NCBI GenBank assembly: GCA_014896455.1
Contig: JADBKJ010000027.1
Location: forward strand, 27,969-91,968
Source: Thermoanaerobacter sp.
GTDB lineage: Bacteria; Bacillota; Thermoanaerobacteria; Thermoanaerobacterales; Thermoanaerobacteraceae
Direction of reading: 5' to 3'
Length of the DNA stretch: 64,000 bases
The translations under genes were made by a program, and so were the position numbers. Of this stretch, positions 48,157-57,503 are shown piece after piece (position 1 is the first letter of the stretch; each line of letters opens with the position of its first letter). Under the pieces are notes generated by a model, which did no database searches, was not told where the DNA came from, and saw only the letters and a program-made list of their open reading frames with translations.

Positions 48157-48184
48157 AGGCATCTTGAACCCCTCAAGATGCCTC
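48157..48184. terminator. terminator hairpin, right copy beside repeat B
   Basis: Identical to 47868-47895, followed by TTTTATT. On the minus strand it lies seven bases after the S9 peptidase stop and is its terminator; originally one hairpin probably served both converging genes. Confidence 0.85.
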
Positions 48185-48190
48185 TTTTAT

Positions 48191-50188
48191 TCATCCTTTA
48201 AGGTACTTATTAAACCAATCAGTTATCTCTTTAAGCCTTCTTATCCTGTGCTTTGGTTTTCCGCTCCTTGAAAGGTCGTGGTTTTCACCATGACAGATCA
48301 CCAACCTTGACTCTACACCAAGGTATTTAAGAGCCGTGAACATTTGAAGAGCCTCACTAAGCCAGCATCTAAAATCCTCATCAGAATGCAGGAACAATGT
48401 CGGAGTCTTCACTTTATCAGCATATTTAAGTGGAGAATTGTCCCAGTATTTCTCAAAGTTGTCCCAGGGAGTACCGCCTACCTGATCTGGCACAAAGTAA
48501 TAACCTATATCTGTGGTTCCAAACTCTGTAAACCAGTTTGATATGCTCCTTTGAGATACTGCTGCCTTAAACCTATCTGTATGCCCTATTATCCAGTTTG
48601 TCATAAATCCTCCATAAGAACCGCCTGTAACGCCAACTCTTTCAGAGTCAATGTCTTTGTAATTTTCAAGCACATAATCTGTAAATTTCATAATATCTTC
48701 ATAATCAATTGTCCCATATTTTCCTCTTATATCAGCAAATTCGTTTCCTCTGCCATCGCTTCCTACCGGATTGCAGAAAAACACAAAATACCCTTCTGAA
48801 GCCCAGTACTGCATTTCATGGAAGTACACATCCCCATATACTGTTTTAGGACCACCATGTATATCTAATATTGCAGGATACTTCTTGCCTTCTTCATAGT
48901 CTACAGGCTTTATAACCCAGCCATCTATAAAATGCCCTGGCCTCGTCTCTACCTCTACTCTTTCAGGCTTTGAAAGTTTCTTTTCCTTCTGCACCCACTC
49001 ATTAAAGTCAGTAATCTGTATCTCCTGCCCGTCTTTGTACTCATAAAGCTCCAAAAGCTTTAATCCTCTAAAACCGATAAAAAGAATATTATCGCCACAT
49101 ACATCAAACATATCCACAGATCCATCTTTATCTATCACTTTTTCTATTTTCCCTTCTAAATTTATCCTGTTAAGATAAGCATTGTACCTCTCTGTAGATA
49201 TGAAGTACAAATAATCTCCTTCTGCCTTAAAACTAAAGCCTGAACCGTACCTCACATCAGAGTTTACAGAATTTCCTAAACTCATATCGAGCTCAGGGGT
49301 TATGCACCTTCTTTCGCCTGACTCCTCTAAAATGTAGAACTTGCTGTTTTCATTTATACCGTATTTTTTCATATCTGTTCCAGCGCATATTATCTTATCT
49401 CCTAAAAAATCCACATACCTATAGGAAAAATCTGAATCCTTATTCACTTTCTTAAGTTCTCCAACCTTTAAATTGTATATATAAACATCACTTGTCAAAG
49501 GCATTTTGTCCTTATAACTTTTTCCTATAAACACAGCTTTTGTTTTTTCTTTGTTGACCTTTAAAGAATACACATCAGTGTATTCATCTGTTATAGGCTG
49601 CAATTTATTATCACTTAATTTATAAACATAGAGCCTTCCCCTGTCTTTATTGATGACTCCTTCGCCATTCGCCCAAAAAGGAATCTCATCAAATACTTCG
49701 TAATCTTTCTCCTCTTTTCTCCTTTCAAGCTCTTTTTTCTTCTCCTCCTCCCTCAAACCCTCCAAATCCTTTTTATTCACATTATAAAGTGCAATCACAA
49801 GAAAAGTATCGTCATCAACAGGCAAAATCTCCGTAACCTTTTTAGATATCACAAAAGCCTCGGTAGCTTCTCCTCCGTGTATATTAATCTTGTAATACTT
49901 TGTAAATTCCTCTCCGCTTTCTGCCTTTTCTTTGTCCTTTGGATTTCTAGAAGCTGCAAAAAGTATGTAATCATCGTCAAGCCATACAAATCCTCTCTCC
50001 TCATTAAAGGAAGTCAGCTGAAAATATTTTTTAGTCTTTGTATCCAAAACCCATATGTTAGACAAATACTTGTTCTCCTCAACGTCCATTCTATGTACCA
50101 CAAATGCTGCGTGACTACCACTTGGAGAAAATTTTAATCCTGATAAAAATTTAAATTTTGTAAAATCTTCTAATTGTAACTTCTCCAT
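48191..50188 (-). CDS. S9 family (prolyl oligopeptidase/acylaminoacyl) peptidase
   Basis: 665 residues without a signal peptide, so cytoplasmic. The first 400 or so residues form a beta-propeller-like region. The C-terminal alpha/beta hydrolase domain begins near RPGHFIDGWVIKP and holds the Ser nucleophile in GVTGGSYGGFMTNW, the Asp in LHSDEDFRC and the His in CHGENHDLSR, a full triad. It is of the acylaminoacyl-peptidase/dipeptidyl-peptidase type. Specificity cannot be read. Confidence 0.92.
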   Translation of the reverse strand: MEKLQLEDFTKFKFLSGLKFSPSGSHAAFVVHRMDVEENKYLSNIWVLDTKTKKYFQLTSFNEERGFVWLDDDYILFAASRNPKDKEKAESGEEFTKYYKINIHGGEATEAFVISKKVTEILPVDDDTFLVIALYNVNKKDLEGLREEEKKKELERRKEEKDYEVFDEIPFWANGEGVINKDRGRLYVYKLSDNKLQPITDEYTDVYSLKVNKEKTKAVFIGKSYKDKMPLTSDVYIYNLKVGELKKVNKDSDFSYRYVDFLGDKIICAGTDMKKYGINENSKFYILEESGERRCITPELDMSLGNSVNSDVRYGSGFSFKAEGDYLYFISTERYNAYLNRINLEGKIEKVIDKDGSVDMFDVCGDNILFIGFRGLKLLELYEYKDGQEIQITDFNEWVQKEKKLSKPERVEVETRPGHFIDGWVIKPVDYEEGKKYPAILDIHGGPKTVYGDVYFHEMQYWASEGYFVFFCNPVGSDGRGNEFADIRGKYGTIDYEDIMKFTDYVLENYKDIDSERVGVTGGSYGGFMTNWIIGHTDRFKAAVSQRSISNWFTEFGTTDIGYYFVPDQVGGTPWDNFEKYWDNSPLKYADKVKTPTLFLHSDEDFRCWLSEALQMFTALKYLGVESRLVICHGENHDLSRSGKPKHRIRRLKEITDWFNKYLKG

Positions 50189-50248
50189 TAAAAACGCCCC
50201 CTAATAAAATGTTTTCAAAATTATTATAGCACAAAAACACAAAAATTC

Positions 50249-50881
50249 CTAAAGACTGTCTCTGTACTGCGTTGGAGTAAGACCTGTGTACTTTTTGAAT
50301 ATTTGTGAAAAGTACTTTTCATCTCCGAAGCCCACTAAGTTTGCAACTTGATACGTCTTTAAACTCCTGTCTTCTAGCAATTTCTTTGCCTTCTCCACTC
50401 TGACTTTATGTAAATAATTTATAAAGTTTATATTCATCTCTTTTTTAAAAAGAATGCTAAGATACGCAGGAGTTACATACACTTCTCTTGCAACACTTTC
50501 CAAGCTTATGTCCTTATTGTAATTTTTGTCTATATACTCTATGGCACCTTTTATTATAGGGTTTTTATTCCCCGCTCTTTCTATTTTTTCGTCAATTTTG
50601 TAAATCACGCTTAAAGAAAGGGACTTCAGCGTTTCTTTTCTATCGGCTTTTAAAATATCCTCAAAAGCTTTTTCTAAAGCAATATCTCCAATATCCAAAT
50701 TCTTCTCATAGCAAGCTTTCATTAAATTCCCCAACAAAACCAAAATAGAAGCCTTGACAAACCACTTGTTAAAACCACCCTTATAAAGGGCATTTAAAAA
50801 ATTCTCCACTTTTTTATTCAAATCCTCTTGTATGGCTTGTAGATTTTTCCCTCTGTAAAAGCGGAGACGTTTATGGGGCAA
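50249..50881 (-). pseudogene. truncated AraC-type response regulator (YesN family)
   Basis: 210 residues remain. The C-terminal AraC DNA-binding domain is intact (IEYIDKNYNKDISLESVARE to YFSQIFKKYTGLTPTQYRDSL), preceded by a segment with RLRFYRGKNLQAIQEDLNKK seen in the middle of YesN-type regulators. The receiver domain and start are missing; the frame begins at a TTG where it meets the permease fragment in opposite orientation. The fragment may still be translated but cannot receive phosphate. Confidence 0.75.
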
Positions 50882-51391
50882 ATATACTCAAAATCCCCTC
50901 ACCGCCGCAATTTCAAAACTACTATATAGCCTGGAAAGATGGGAAAATTCCTCATTACTTTATAAACAGTGTGATTGTCAATGTCACATCAGTAGGATTG
51001 ACCGTAATCTTGTCTCTTATGATGGCATACGCCTTTGTCAGAATGAAGTGGAAATTAAGCAATAAAGTATTGATATACGTTCTTTTGGGACTTATGATAC
51101 CCATACACGCAACGTTGCTTCCAAACTTTATAATATTCAAAGAAATTCATATATTGGACTCTTACTTAGCCTTAATTTTGCCCTATGTAGCATTTTCACT
51201 CCCTCAGGCAGTATTTTTGATGACAGGCTTTATTGGAAGCATTCCAAGGGAAATAGAGGAGTCAGCCGTAATGGACGGAGCGGGAATATTCACAATACTT
51301 TTTAAAATTATATTCCCACTTTCGACTCCTGCAATAGTAACTGTCACTGTGACAACTTTCCTCACTACATGGAACGAATTCATAAGAGAAT
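50882..51391 (+). pseudogene. truncated sugar ABC transporter permease (MalG type)
   Basis: An open frame without its own start (reading KIPSPPQFQNYYIAWKDGK at 50890 on) covers about 170 residues of a carbohydrate ABC permease: FINSVIVNVTS, several membrane segments and the EAA loop EESAVMDGAGIFTILFKIIF. It lacks the N-terminal transmembrane helix and ends at TTWNEF, at 51391, where foreign sequence starts. An internal ATG at 50971 could give only a fragment. With the adjacent regulator it marks a lost sugar-uptake operon. Confidence 0.8.
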
Positions 51392-51400
51392 CAAACGGGA

Positions 51401-51447
51401 GGGACGGTTCCTTTTATCCGAAAAAATCAGACAGAAGGAACCGTCCC
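51401..51447. repeat. REP-like palindrome at the left edge of the mecI/blaR island
   Basis: GGGACGGTTCCTT (51401-51413) and AAGGAACCGTCCC (51435-51447) are 13-bp perfect arms around a 21-base loop. A degenerate relative starts GGGGACGGTTC at 54681. Such GGGACGGTTC palindromes look like the REP units I know from clostridial genomes. Confidence 0.7.
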
Positions 51448-51543
51448 CGGCATTTGCGGGAACATGTCTATAACTTGAATCTTTTTGTGCTTTAACAAGA
51501 TCAATATGATCTGCAAAAATGCAATTTAATTCATATTTTGCTA

Positions 51544-51586
51544 TTGACATATTGGGTCTAACAGGATAGACTTTAATTAGGTCTAT
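51544..51586 (+). promoter_or_regulatory. promoter and MecI/BlaI-type operators of the mecI-blaR pair
   Basis: TTGACA (51544-51549), 17 bases, TAGACT (51567-51572). Overlapping it are two dyads: GTCTA-N6-TAGAC (51556-51571) and ATAGAC-N9-GTCTAT (51566-51586). Paired dyads across a promoter are typical of BlaI/MecI autoregulation. Confidence 0.7.
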
Positions 51587-51612
51587 TAAAATAAACCCAA
51601 GGAGGCAACTAT

Positions 51613-51972
51613 ATGGAAAAATATAAGCTGTTTGATGCGGAATATAAATTTGTCAGCATTATCTGGGACAATAAACCGATCAATTCCACTGAGCTTGTAA
51701 AGCTATACGCTGATAAACTTGGCTGAAAAAAGTCAACCACCTACACTGTATTAAAAAAGCTATGTGAACGCGGTATCCTGCAAAACAGGGATGCGACCGT
51801 TACTTCACTGGTTAAACGCGAAGATGTGCAGAGATATGAAAGCAGGGCTGTGTTGGAAAAAACATTTGACGGGTCGCTGCCGAAATTTCTAACTGCATTC
51901 TTAAACGGACGCAAGCTTTCTGAACAGGAGGCCGAGGAACTGAAGCGGATTATAGAGGAGGCGGTGAAATGA
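51613..51972 (+). pseudogene. BlaI/MecI-family repressor with in-frame TGA
   Basis: The frame from ATG 51613 (GGAGG eight bases earlier) encodes a full-length BlaI/MecI protein of 119 codons (LFDAEYKFVSIIWDNKPINS, then STTYTVLKKLCERGIL, then EAEELKRIIEEAVK), except for a TGA at 51724-51726 where the family normally has Trp (LGW-KKSTTYTVLKKL). Only the first 37 residues can be made, so the DNA-binding helix and dimerisation part are lost. A read-through or sequencing error must be excluded. It overlaps blaR by ATGA. Confidence 0.85.
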
Positions 51973-54224
51973 GCTTGCTGCAAGATTTATTTATATCTAT
52001 TGTAAACATGAGTATCACTGCATCATATGTGGCTATTGGCGTTATTCTTGTCCGCCTGCTGCTTAAAAAAGCGCCGAAGATTTTTTCCTATATTCTTTGG
52101 ATACCGGTGCTTTTCCGTCTTGTATGCCCATTTTCTTTCGATTCAGCTTTTAGCTTTTTCAATCTGATAAACCTGAATGCGAAGCAAGGAAGCGGAATAT
52201 CTGAGTTTGTACCGCAGAATATAGGGCTGATGCAGACGCCTGCGATTCAGTCCAGTATTGGCAGCATTGACAGCGCGGTGAATGCTTCTGTACCTTCGGC
52301 CATTCCGGTGGCAAGCGTAAATCCCATGCAAATATGGATGGCTGTTTTTAGCCTTATTTGGATTTTTGGCGTTATTGCGCTGTTAATTTATAGTATTATT
52401 TCTTATGTGAAAATCAAAGGAAAACTTCAGACCGCGACCCGCGTGGATGGCAATGTCTTTGAAACCGATGCCATCAGCACAGCCTTCGTATGCGGCTTTA
52501 TCCGTCCGAAAATCTATGTGCCTGCAAATATTGGGGATGCCAACCTGTCTTACATACTGGAACACGAGCGTACACATATCCGCAGGAAGGATTATCTCAT
52601 AAAGCCGCTTGCTTTTCTTGCGCTCATCCTTCACTGGTTCAATCCGTTTATTTGGCTGTGTTTTGTACTCATGAGCCGGGACATGGAGATGTCCTGCGAT
52701 GAGAGCGTGCTGCATAGGCTGGGCGAGGGCGCAAAGGGCGGCTATTCAGGGTCGCTTTTGTCGCTGGCGGTGAAAAGAAAAGGACTTTTGGCGGCGAATC
52801 CTTTAGCATTCGGCGAGAGCCATGTAAAAGCTAGAATAAAAAATATACTCAATTTTAAGAAACCTGCATTTTGGGCCATAATGGTTGCGGTTGTGGCTGT
52901 TTGCGCTGCCGCGATTCCTTTTGTCGCAAATCCATCTGAAAGTGCAGCATACATATCTGAGGACTATAAAATCTCATTAAAATATCCGTCTTATTGGGAA
53001 TTAAATCCCAACTATGTTGAAAGGTATGAGGGGAAGGATGGCTTTTTCCAGGTCGGAGCAATTGATGGCGAAAATATGACAATCGATGAAGTAGCAAGAA
53101 ATGACGCATTTCACAAGCTGAATCCTTACGGTTCCGATCCGAAAATCATCAATCGCACAATCGACGGACAGGAGGCAAGGCTCATTCTGCCTTCGGCCGA
53201 CCAACCAGAGGAAATGCATAATCAGGCAGGATTGATCGTAAAATACCCGGAAGCAGTAAAAATCGGAGGTTCTGCATATCATTACTTTATTTTATGGGCT
53301 GATGAGGCGCATATAGAACAGATCGGCAATACATTAACTTTCTTGAAAAAACAGATAGAAGCTGAAAAAAACTCCGATACCTCTACAGAAGGGATTGCAA
53401 AATTTGTAGAAGAAAACCTTGCTATTATAATGTCTTCACCAAAGCAAGCTTTAAATCCGTATGCTTATATTCAGGCACATCAGGAAGAATATGAAAATAT
53501 TAAAAAGCTCGGCGGAGAGGAAGCGCTCCAATACATGCTGTCCCAGTTTGAAAGCGGCAATGCCGAGGGGCTTCGTGGGTATATTATGATGCAGTTGTGC
53601 AAGGAGCTTCTGGGAGTTCGAAACAATGTGACTGACGAAACCCTCACCCCGCAGGAATGGTACGACGCCCTCTCTATCCGGCACGAAGTCAAGCTGCCGG
53701 ACTTTGAGTATGATGGGAATGATCCTATAGAAAAACTGGTCTACGCTACTGAAATCGAAAAGAACTCTCAACCTCAACGAGGATTTGCGATAGTTGCACC
53801 AAAAATTTTCGGAAGCTATGAAGAGGACGGGCTGTTAAAAGTATTTGTGACCACCTTCAGCGCAACCTACAAGCTTTATGACAATGTGCTGGATGAGGTG
53901 GGTGGCAGCGTCGTTCCATCGGCCATTACTTATAAAAAGGATAATAGCGGTAATTACGTGCTTGAAAAATATGAGCAGGCAAAAGATGGTGCAGACTGGC
54001 TGCCATCCATCAGAAAGTTCTGCACAATGCCTGTATCGGGAAAGGAAATACCGGAGCTTGCAGATAAAATAATTGACCATTACGGGAATTATGATGACAT
54101 ACGCACTCTCCGGTGGAAAAATCTATTTAAGCATTTAAAGGCAAACGGTATCAAAGACGCTACTCTTTTTAATTCTCGCGGCGAGATTGAGTTTTTTATG
54201 AGCAACCCACAATACATCAATTAA
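51969..54224 (+). CDS. BlaR1/MecR1-like M56 metallopeptidase
   Basis: 751 residues. An N-terminal membrane region (four or so helices between residues 5 and 155) surrounds an M56 peptidase domain with the zinc motif HERTH at residues 199-203 and downstream EMSCDESVLHRL. A further transmembrane helix lies at about 310-325, followed by an extracytoplasmic region of over 400 residues that does not look like the penicillin-binding sensor of BlaR1 (ISLKYPSYWELNPNY...). The ligand is therefore unknown. GC content is higher than in neighbouring genes, suggesting transfer. It normally cleaves the repressor just upstream, here nonfunctional. Confidence 0.85.
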   Translation: MSLLQDLFISIVNMSITASYVAIGVILVRLLLKKAPKIFSYILWIPVLFRLVCPFSFDSAFSFFNLINLNAKQGSGISEFVPQNIGLMQTPAIQSSIGSIDSAVNASVPSAIPVASVNPMQIWMAVFSLIWIFGVIALLIYSIISYVKIKGKLQTATRVDGNVFETDAISTAFVCGFIRPKIYVPANIGDANLSYILEHERTHIRRKDYLIKPLAFLALILHWFNPFIWLCFVLMSRDMEMSCDESVLHRLGEGAKGGYSGSLLSLAVKRKGLLAANPLAFGESHVKARIKNILNFKKPAFWAIMVAVVAVCAAAIPFVANPSESAAYISEDYKISLKYPSYWELNPNYVERYEGKDGFFQVGAIDGENMTIDEVARNDAFHKLNPYGSDPKIINRTIDGQEARLILPSADQPEEMHNQAGLIVKYPEAVKIGGSAYHYFILWADEAHIEQIGNTLTFLKKQIEAEKNSDTSTEGIAKFVEENLAIIMSSPKQALNPYAYIQAHQEEYENIKKLGGEEALQYMLSQFESGNAEGLRGYIMMQLCKELLGVRNNVTDETLTPQEWYDALSIRHEVKLPDFEYDGNDPIEKLVYATEIEKNSQPQRGFAIVAPKIFGSYEEDGLLKVFVTTFSATYKLYDNVLDEVGGSVVPSAITYKKDNSGNYVLEKYEQAKDGADWLPSIRKFCTMPVSGKEIPELADKIIDHYGNYDDIRTLRWKNLFKHLKANGIKDATLFNSRGEIEFFMSNPQYIN

Positions 54225-54809
54225 AAAATTACGATTAACTATTTATTTTATACAATGTGAAGTATATAGAAGACCGGCGTAATCGTCGGTCGATTTGTTT
54301 CCTTGAACGTTCGTTTTCGGAAAAAATGCTAAAAACCCATTGATATGTTCCCGAGAACGCAAGGTTAAAAAACCTGCCAAAGACATCAATCTGAACGGAT
54401 CGTTCCATGTTGAGTGCGTAACATTGATGTCAAGGGTTGAGAAATAAAGAGCTAAAAAGCTTGTAAATAAAGGGTTCCCAGACATTTAGCTTTTCTCCAG
54501 GCTGCTTTGCCGGATGTGGCAATGTCAGGAAACCCTTATTTTTATTGATTGCGGGAACATATCAACTACCCTGAAAATTTATAGTTGAGCTACCAGATTA
54601 GATAACGGCTATTTTTTATAGGAGTTGAGGAAACAAGATAGATATATAATTTAGTCTTCACGTTCAGCATCTCAGACATTGGGGACGGTTCTCCTTGTCT
54701 GAAAAGGAATTGTACCTTTTTTTAAGTTGTTCATATTAAAGGCATCACACCTTGCCTGTTATAAAATTTTTGTTAACTACCTAACAATAAAATCAAAAAA
54801 TATTTTGTT
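54225..54809. other. intergenic patchwork: gene-tail remnant, inverted repeat and REP-like unit
   Basis: No complete gene. At 54352-54447 a plus-strand frame ends GSFHVECVTLMSRVEK, which looks like the C-terminus of an RlmD/RumA-type RNA methyltransferase without the rest. At 54465-54541 imperfect 22-base arms (AAATAAAGGGTTCC and GGAAACCCTTATTT) form a long hairpin. At 54681-54716 GGGGACGGTTCTCC starts a degenerate REP-like palindrome. This marks the right border of the acquired mecI/blaR segment. Confidence 0.55.
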
Positions 54810-56543
54810 TTACACCACAAATATTCCTTCTTCCCTCACTGGTTCCTCTACCTTATCTAACTTTTCTATATTAAACAAACTGTAAAAATATCCTTTCATC
54901 TTCATTAAATCATCAAACTTCCCTTTCTCTACAATCTTACCATCCTTCAATACTATTATCTCATCGTATTCCTTTAATAACTCACCCCACAATCTGTGTG
55001 TTACAACTATCGCTGTTATGTCCATATCTAGTATCGTCTTCTCTATCAAATACGCCATCTCATTGTCTAACGCTGCTGTCGCTTCATCCAGTGCCAGTAT
55101 TGACGCATTTGTTATTATTGACCTCGCTATCGCTATCCTTTGCCTTTCCCCTCCTGATAGAAGTTTCCCTCCTTCTCCTACATCACTTAATATCCCCTCT
55201 GGCAATTTCTCTAATAATGGCCCTAACCCTGCTATCTTCGCTGCCTTTATTACTTCTTCGTCTGTGTATTTGTCATTAAATAGTGTTATGTTATCCTTTA
55301 CCGTCCCGTCAAATATGAATACGTTCTGATGTAACAGCGTTATTATCTTGAATAGGTCTTTTTTGTCTATTCTTTTTAATTCTATCCCGTCCAGCTTTAT
55401 TTCCCCTTCATAGTTTTCATATTGTTTTAAAAGTAATTTGAGTATTGTGGATTTCCCTGCTCCACTTGTCCCTACTAATGCGTACTTCCCTCCTTTTTTG
55501 ATGGTGAAGTTTATGTCTTTAAGAGCTTTCGTCTCTCCCGTATAGCTAAAGGACACGTTTTTGAATTCTATTGAGTCGTTAAAAGATTTTACCGGTATAT
55601 AATCAGCCTTCTCTTCCTTTTCCTGTAATACCTCATTTATCTTCTGTGATATGTTCTTTAAAGAGAGTATCCTGTTTATGTTTTGCCCCATACTGTATAT
55701 TGGCATAATTATGCTATTGCTAAGCTGTACACAGGCAATCATCGTTCCTAAACTCATCTCTCCTTTTATGGTAAAGTACAAACCTACTGCAAATACAGAG
55801 AGGAAAATAAAACTACTTAAAATTTCTGACATAGTGTCAGAGGTATTTAAAAGTATGCTGTATTTAAGCTTTTTATCTTCCACCTCTTCATTAACTTTTG
55901 AAAATTTCTCATGAACTTTTTCCTCTATCCCAAAGCTCTTTATCACTTCGAGCCCTGTAAGAGTATCTTTAGACTCTATAGTAAAAAGTTCTAAGCTCTC
56001 AGAATAATCATTTCTCATTTTAGCAATCTTATCATCAAAAATGCGAGGAATTACTACACTAAGAATTGCCATGAGTATTATCATCACAGTTATTTTGTAA
56101 CTTAATATAAATAGTGAAATTAATGCAGCCACAAATCCTACTGCACTCCCCAAAAGTCTAAAGAAATTGTTAAAATAATCCTCTTCTACAATTTTTACAT
56201 CATTTGAAATAACTGAAATGTATTTCCCCGTATTAACTTCATTAAAATGTTCCACATCCTTTTTAATGATTGCTCTAAATAACCTGTCTTTTAGATATAT
56301 CAAAGTTTTTTTCATGTAATGAAAGCGAGTTGTTCTATTTAACCATCCAACTACTGCTTCCAATATGGTAAACATTACTGCGAATTTGACAACAGAATAA
56401 AATTTCACCAAATCACGTGTAGTTGCTATATCTATAAGTTTTTTATAAATAAAAGCAAAGTAAATATTTATCAATACAGAAGCTACTAAGAAAAATACTG
56501 CAAGCACAAACTCTTTTTTGTACTTGAATAAAAATTCTCTCAT
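54810..56543 (-). CDS. ABC exporter with fused membrane and ATPase domains
   Basis: 577 residues: six-helix membrane domain (residues about 10-310) and a nucleotide-binding domain with Walker A GTSGAGKST, Q-loop LHQNVFIFDG, signature LSGGERQRIAIA, Walker B ASILALDEATAALD and VTHRLWGE. No peptidase domain. It is the intact member of a family whose damaged relatives lie at 56713-57052 and 57504-58749. It probably exports the peptide of this cluster or gives self-protection. Confidence 0.88.
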   Translation of the reverse strand: MREFLFKYKKEFVLAVFFLVASVLINIYFAFIYKKLIDIATTRDLVKFYSVVKFAVMFTILEAVVGWLNRTTRFHYMKKTLIYLKDRLFRAIIKKDVEHFNEVNTGKYISVISNDVKIVEEDYFNNFFRLLGSAVGFVAALISLFILSYKITVMIILMAILSVVIPRIFDDKIAKMRNDYSESLELFTIESKDTLTGLEVIKSFGIEEKVHEKFSKVNEEVEDKKLKYSILLNTSDTMSEILSSFIFLSVFAVGLYFTIKGEMSLGTMIACVQLSNSIIMPIYSMGQNINRILSLKNISQKINEVLQEKEEKADYIPVKSFNDSIEFKNVSFSYTGETKALKDINFTIKKGGKYALVGTSGAGKSTILKLLLKQYENYEGEIKLDGIELKRIDKKDLFKIITLLHQNVFIFDGTVKDNITLFNDKYTDEEVIKAAKIAGLGPLLEKLPEGILSDVGEGGKLLSGGERQRIAIARSIITNASILALDEATAALDNEMAYLIEKTILDMDITAIVVTHRLWGELLKEYDEIIVLKDGKIVEKGKFDDLMKMKGYFYSLFNIEKLDKVEEPVREEGIFVV

Positions 56544-56712
56544 ACAGGCCTTTCACTCCTTTTCATACAATAGTTGACAATTTGTTTGTTTCCCCTTTAC
56601 TTTCACTTATCTTGCCTATATAATATCTGGTAAGTGAAACAATTTCAACCCGAATTGATTCTGGATGGTTGTGTTAAAAAAATTGAAATATATAGAAAAA
56701 AGTTATAATTTG

Positions 56713-57052
56713 CTATAAAATAGAAACATTGCTATTTTTAGTTTCTATAAGTTGCTCCTTAATAATTTCTCTGTAGATAGGACATGAACTGAGCAATTCT
56801 TCATGAGCTCCATTAGCGACAATTTTCCCTTTATCGAGCACATAAATTTCCTTGTACTGGAGAACTGTTGATAACCTATGGGAAATCACAATTAAATTTT
56901 AGACAATAGTTTTTATGTTTTTAAATATCATACTTTCTGTTTCAGTATCAACCCCTGATAAAGCTTCATCTAATACTAATAATGTTGGCTTTCTTAAAAT
57001 TGCCCGCGCTAATGCTAAACGCTGCTTTTCCACAGTAGACAAATAAAATCAA
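56713..57052 (-). pseudogene. ABC transporter ATPase remnant, paralogue of the 60626 gene
   Basis: About 113 codons correspond to the C-terminus of the ABC protein at 60626-62365: [71 protein letters not shown]. The 5' part is gone, starting in the signature motif. A TAA replaces the proline before NLIVISHR. It is decaying duplicate material. Confidence 0.8.
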
Positions 57053-57055
57053 ATC

Positions 57056-57503
57056 CATTTGCTCTTCTCATATATACACATGTTTTTTATATATGGCACT
57101 TCTATGCTACTTAAAATCAATTAAATTTGAAATTATATAAATTCTAAATTAATTTTTTTAAATTTATCTGCCTTAATAATAACATTATTTAAATTTATAA
57201 TGAAACTTATTAAATTATCAAAAAACACTTTTATCTTTCATTTAATCAATTTAACTCTCAATCCCTTTAATTCCCTCAATTTTTCTTTGCCTATCTGCAT
57301 AAAATAAAAAGCAGAAAGTAAAATTTTATATTCTGCCCTTCTACTAACTATATAACTATGGCTCTTCTTCTCTTCAATTGCACATCTTTCATATTTTCAG
57401 AAAATACACCAATCTAGATCTCTTACAGCCTATATTAGTGTACCTTTTAAACTATAAATATCTCTCTTTTTCTTTTCTCTGGTATTTCACTCATATTTTT
57501 CTT
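57056..57503. other. AT-rich stretch, nothing recognised
   Basis: This 448-base stretch is very AT-rich with no ribosome binding site plus frame of interest; a 70-codon plus-strand frame (57378-57590) is hydrophobic, runs into the 3' end of the opposite gene and has no support. Confidence 0.5.

Noticed and set aside
52142..54080. Minus-strand frames opposite the blaR-like gene
   Set aside because: Short, overlapping each other and out of keeping with codon use; antisense shadows.
54243..54485. 80-codon minus-strand frame between blaR and the ABC gene
   Set aside because: No ribosome binding site or homology signal; the opposite strand carries a recognisable gene-tail remnant.
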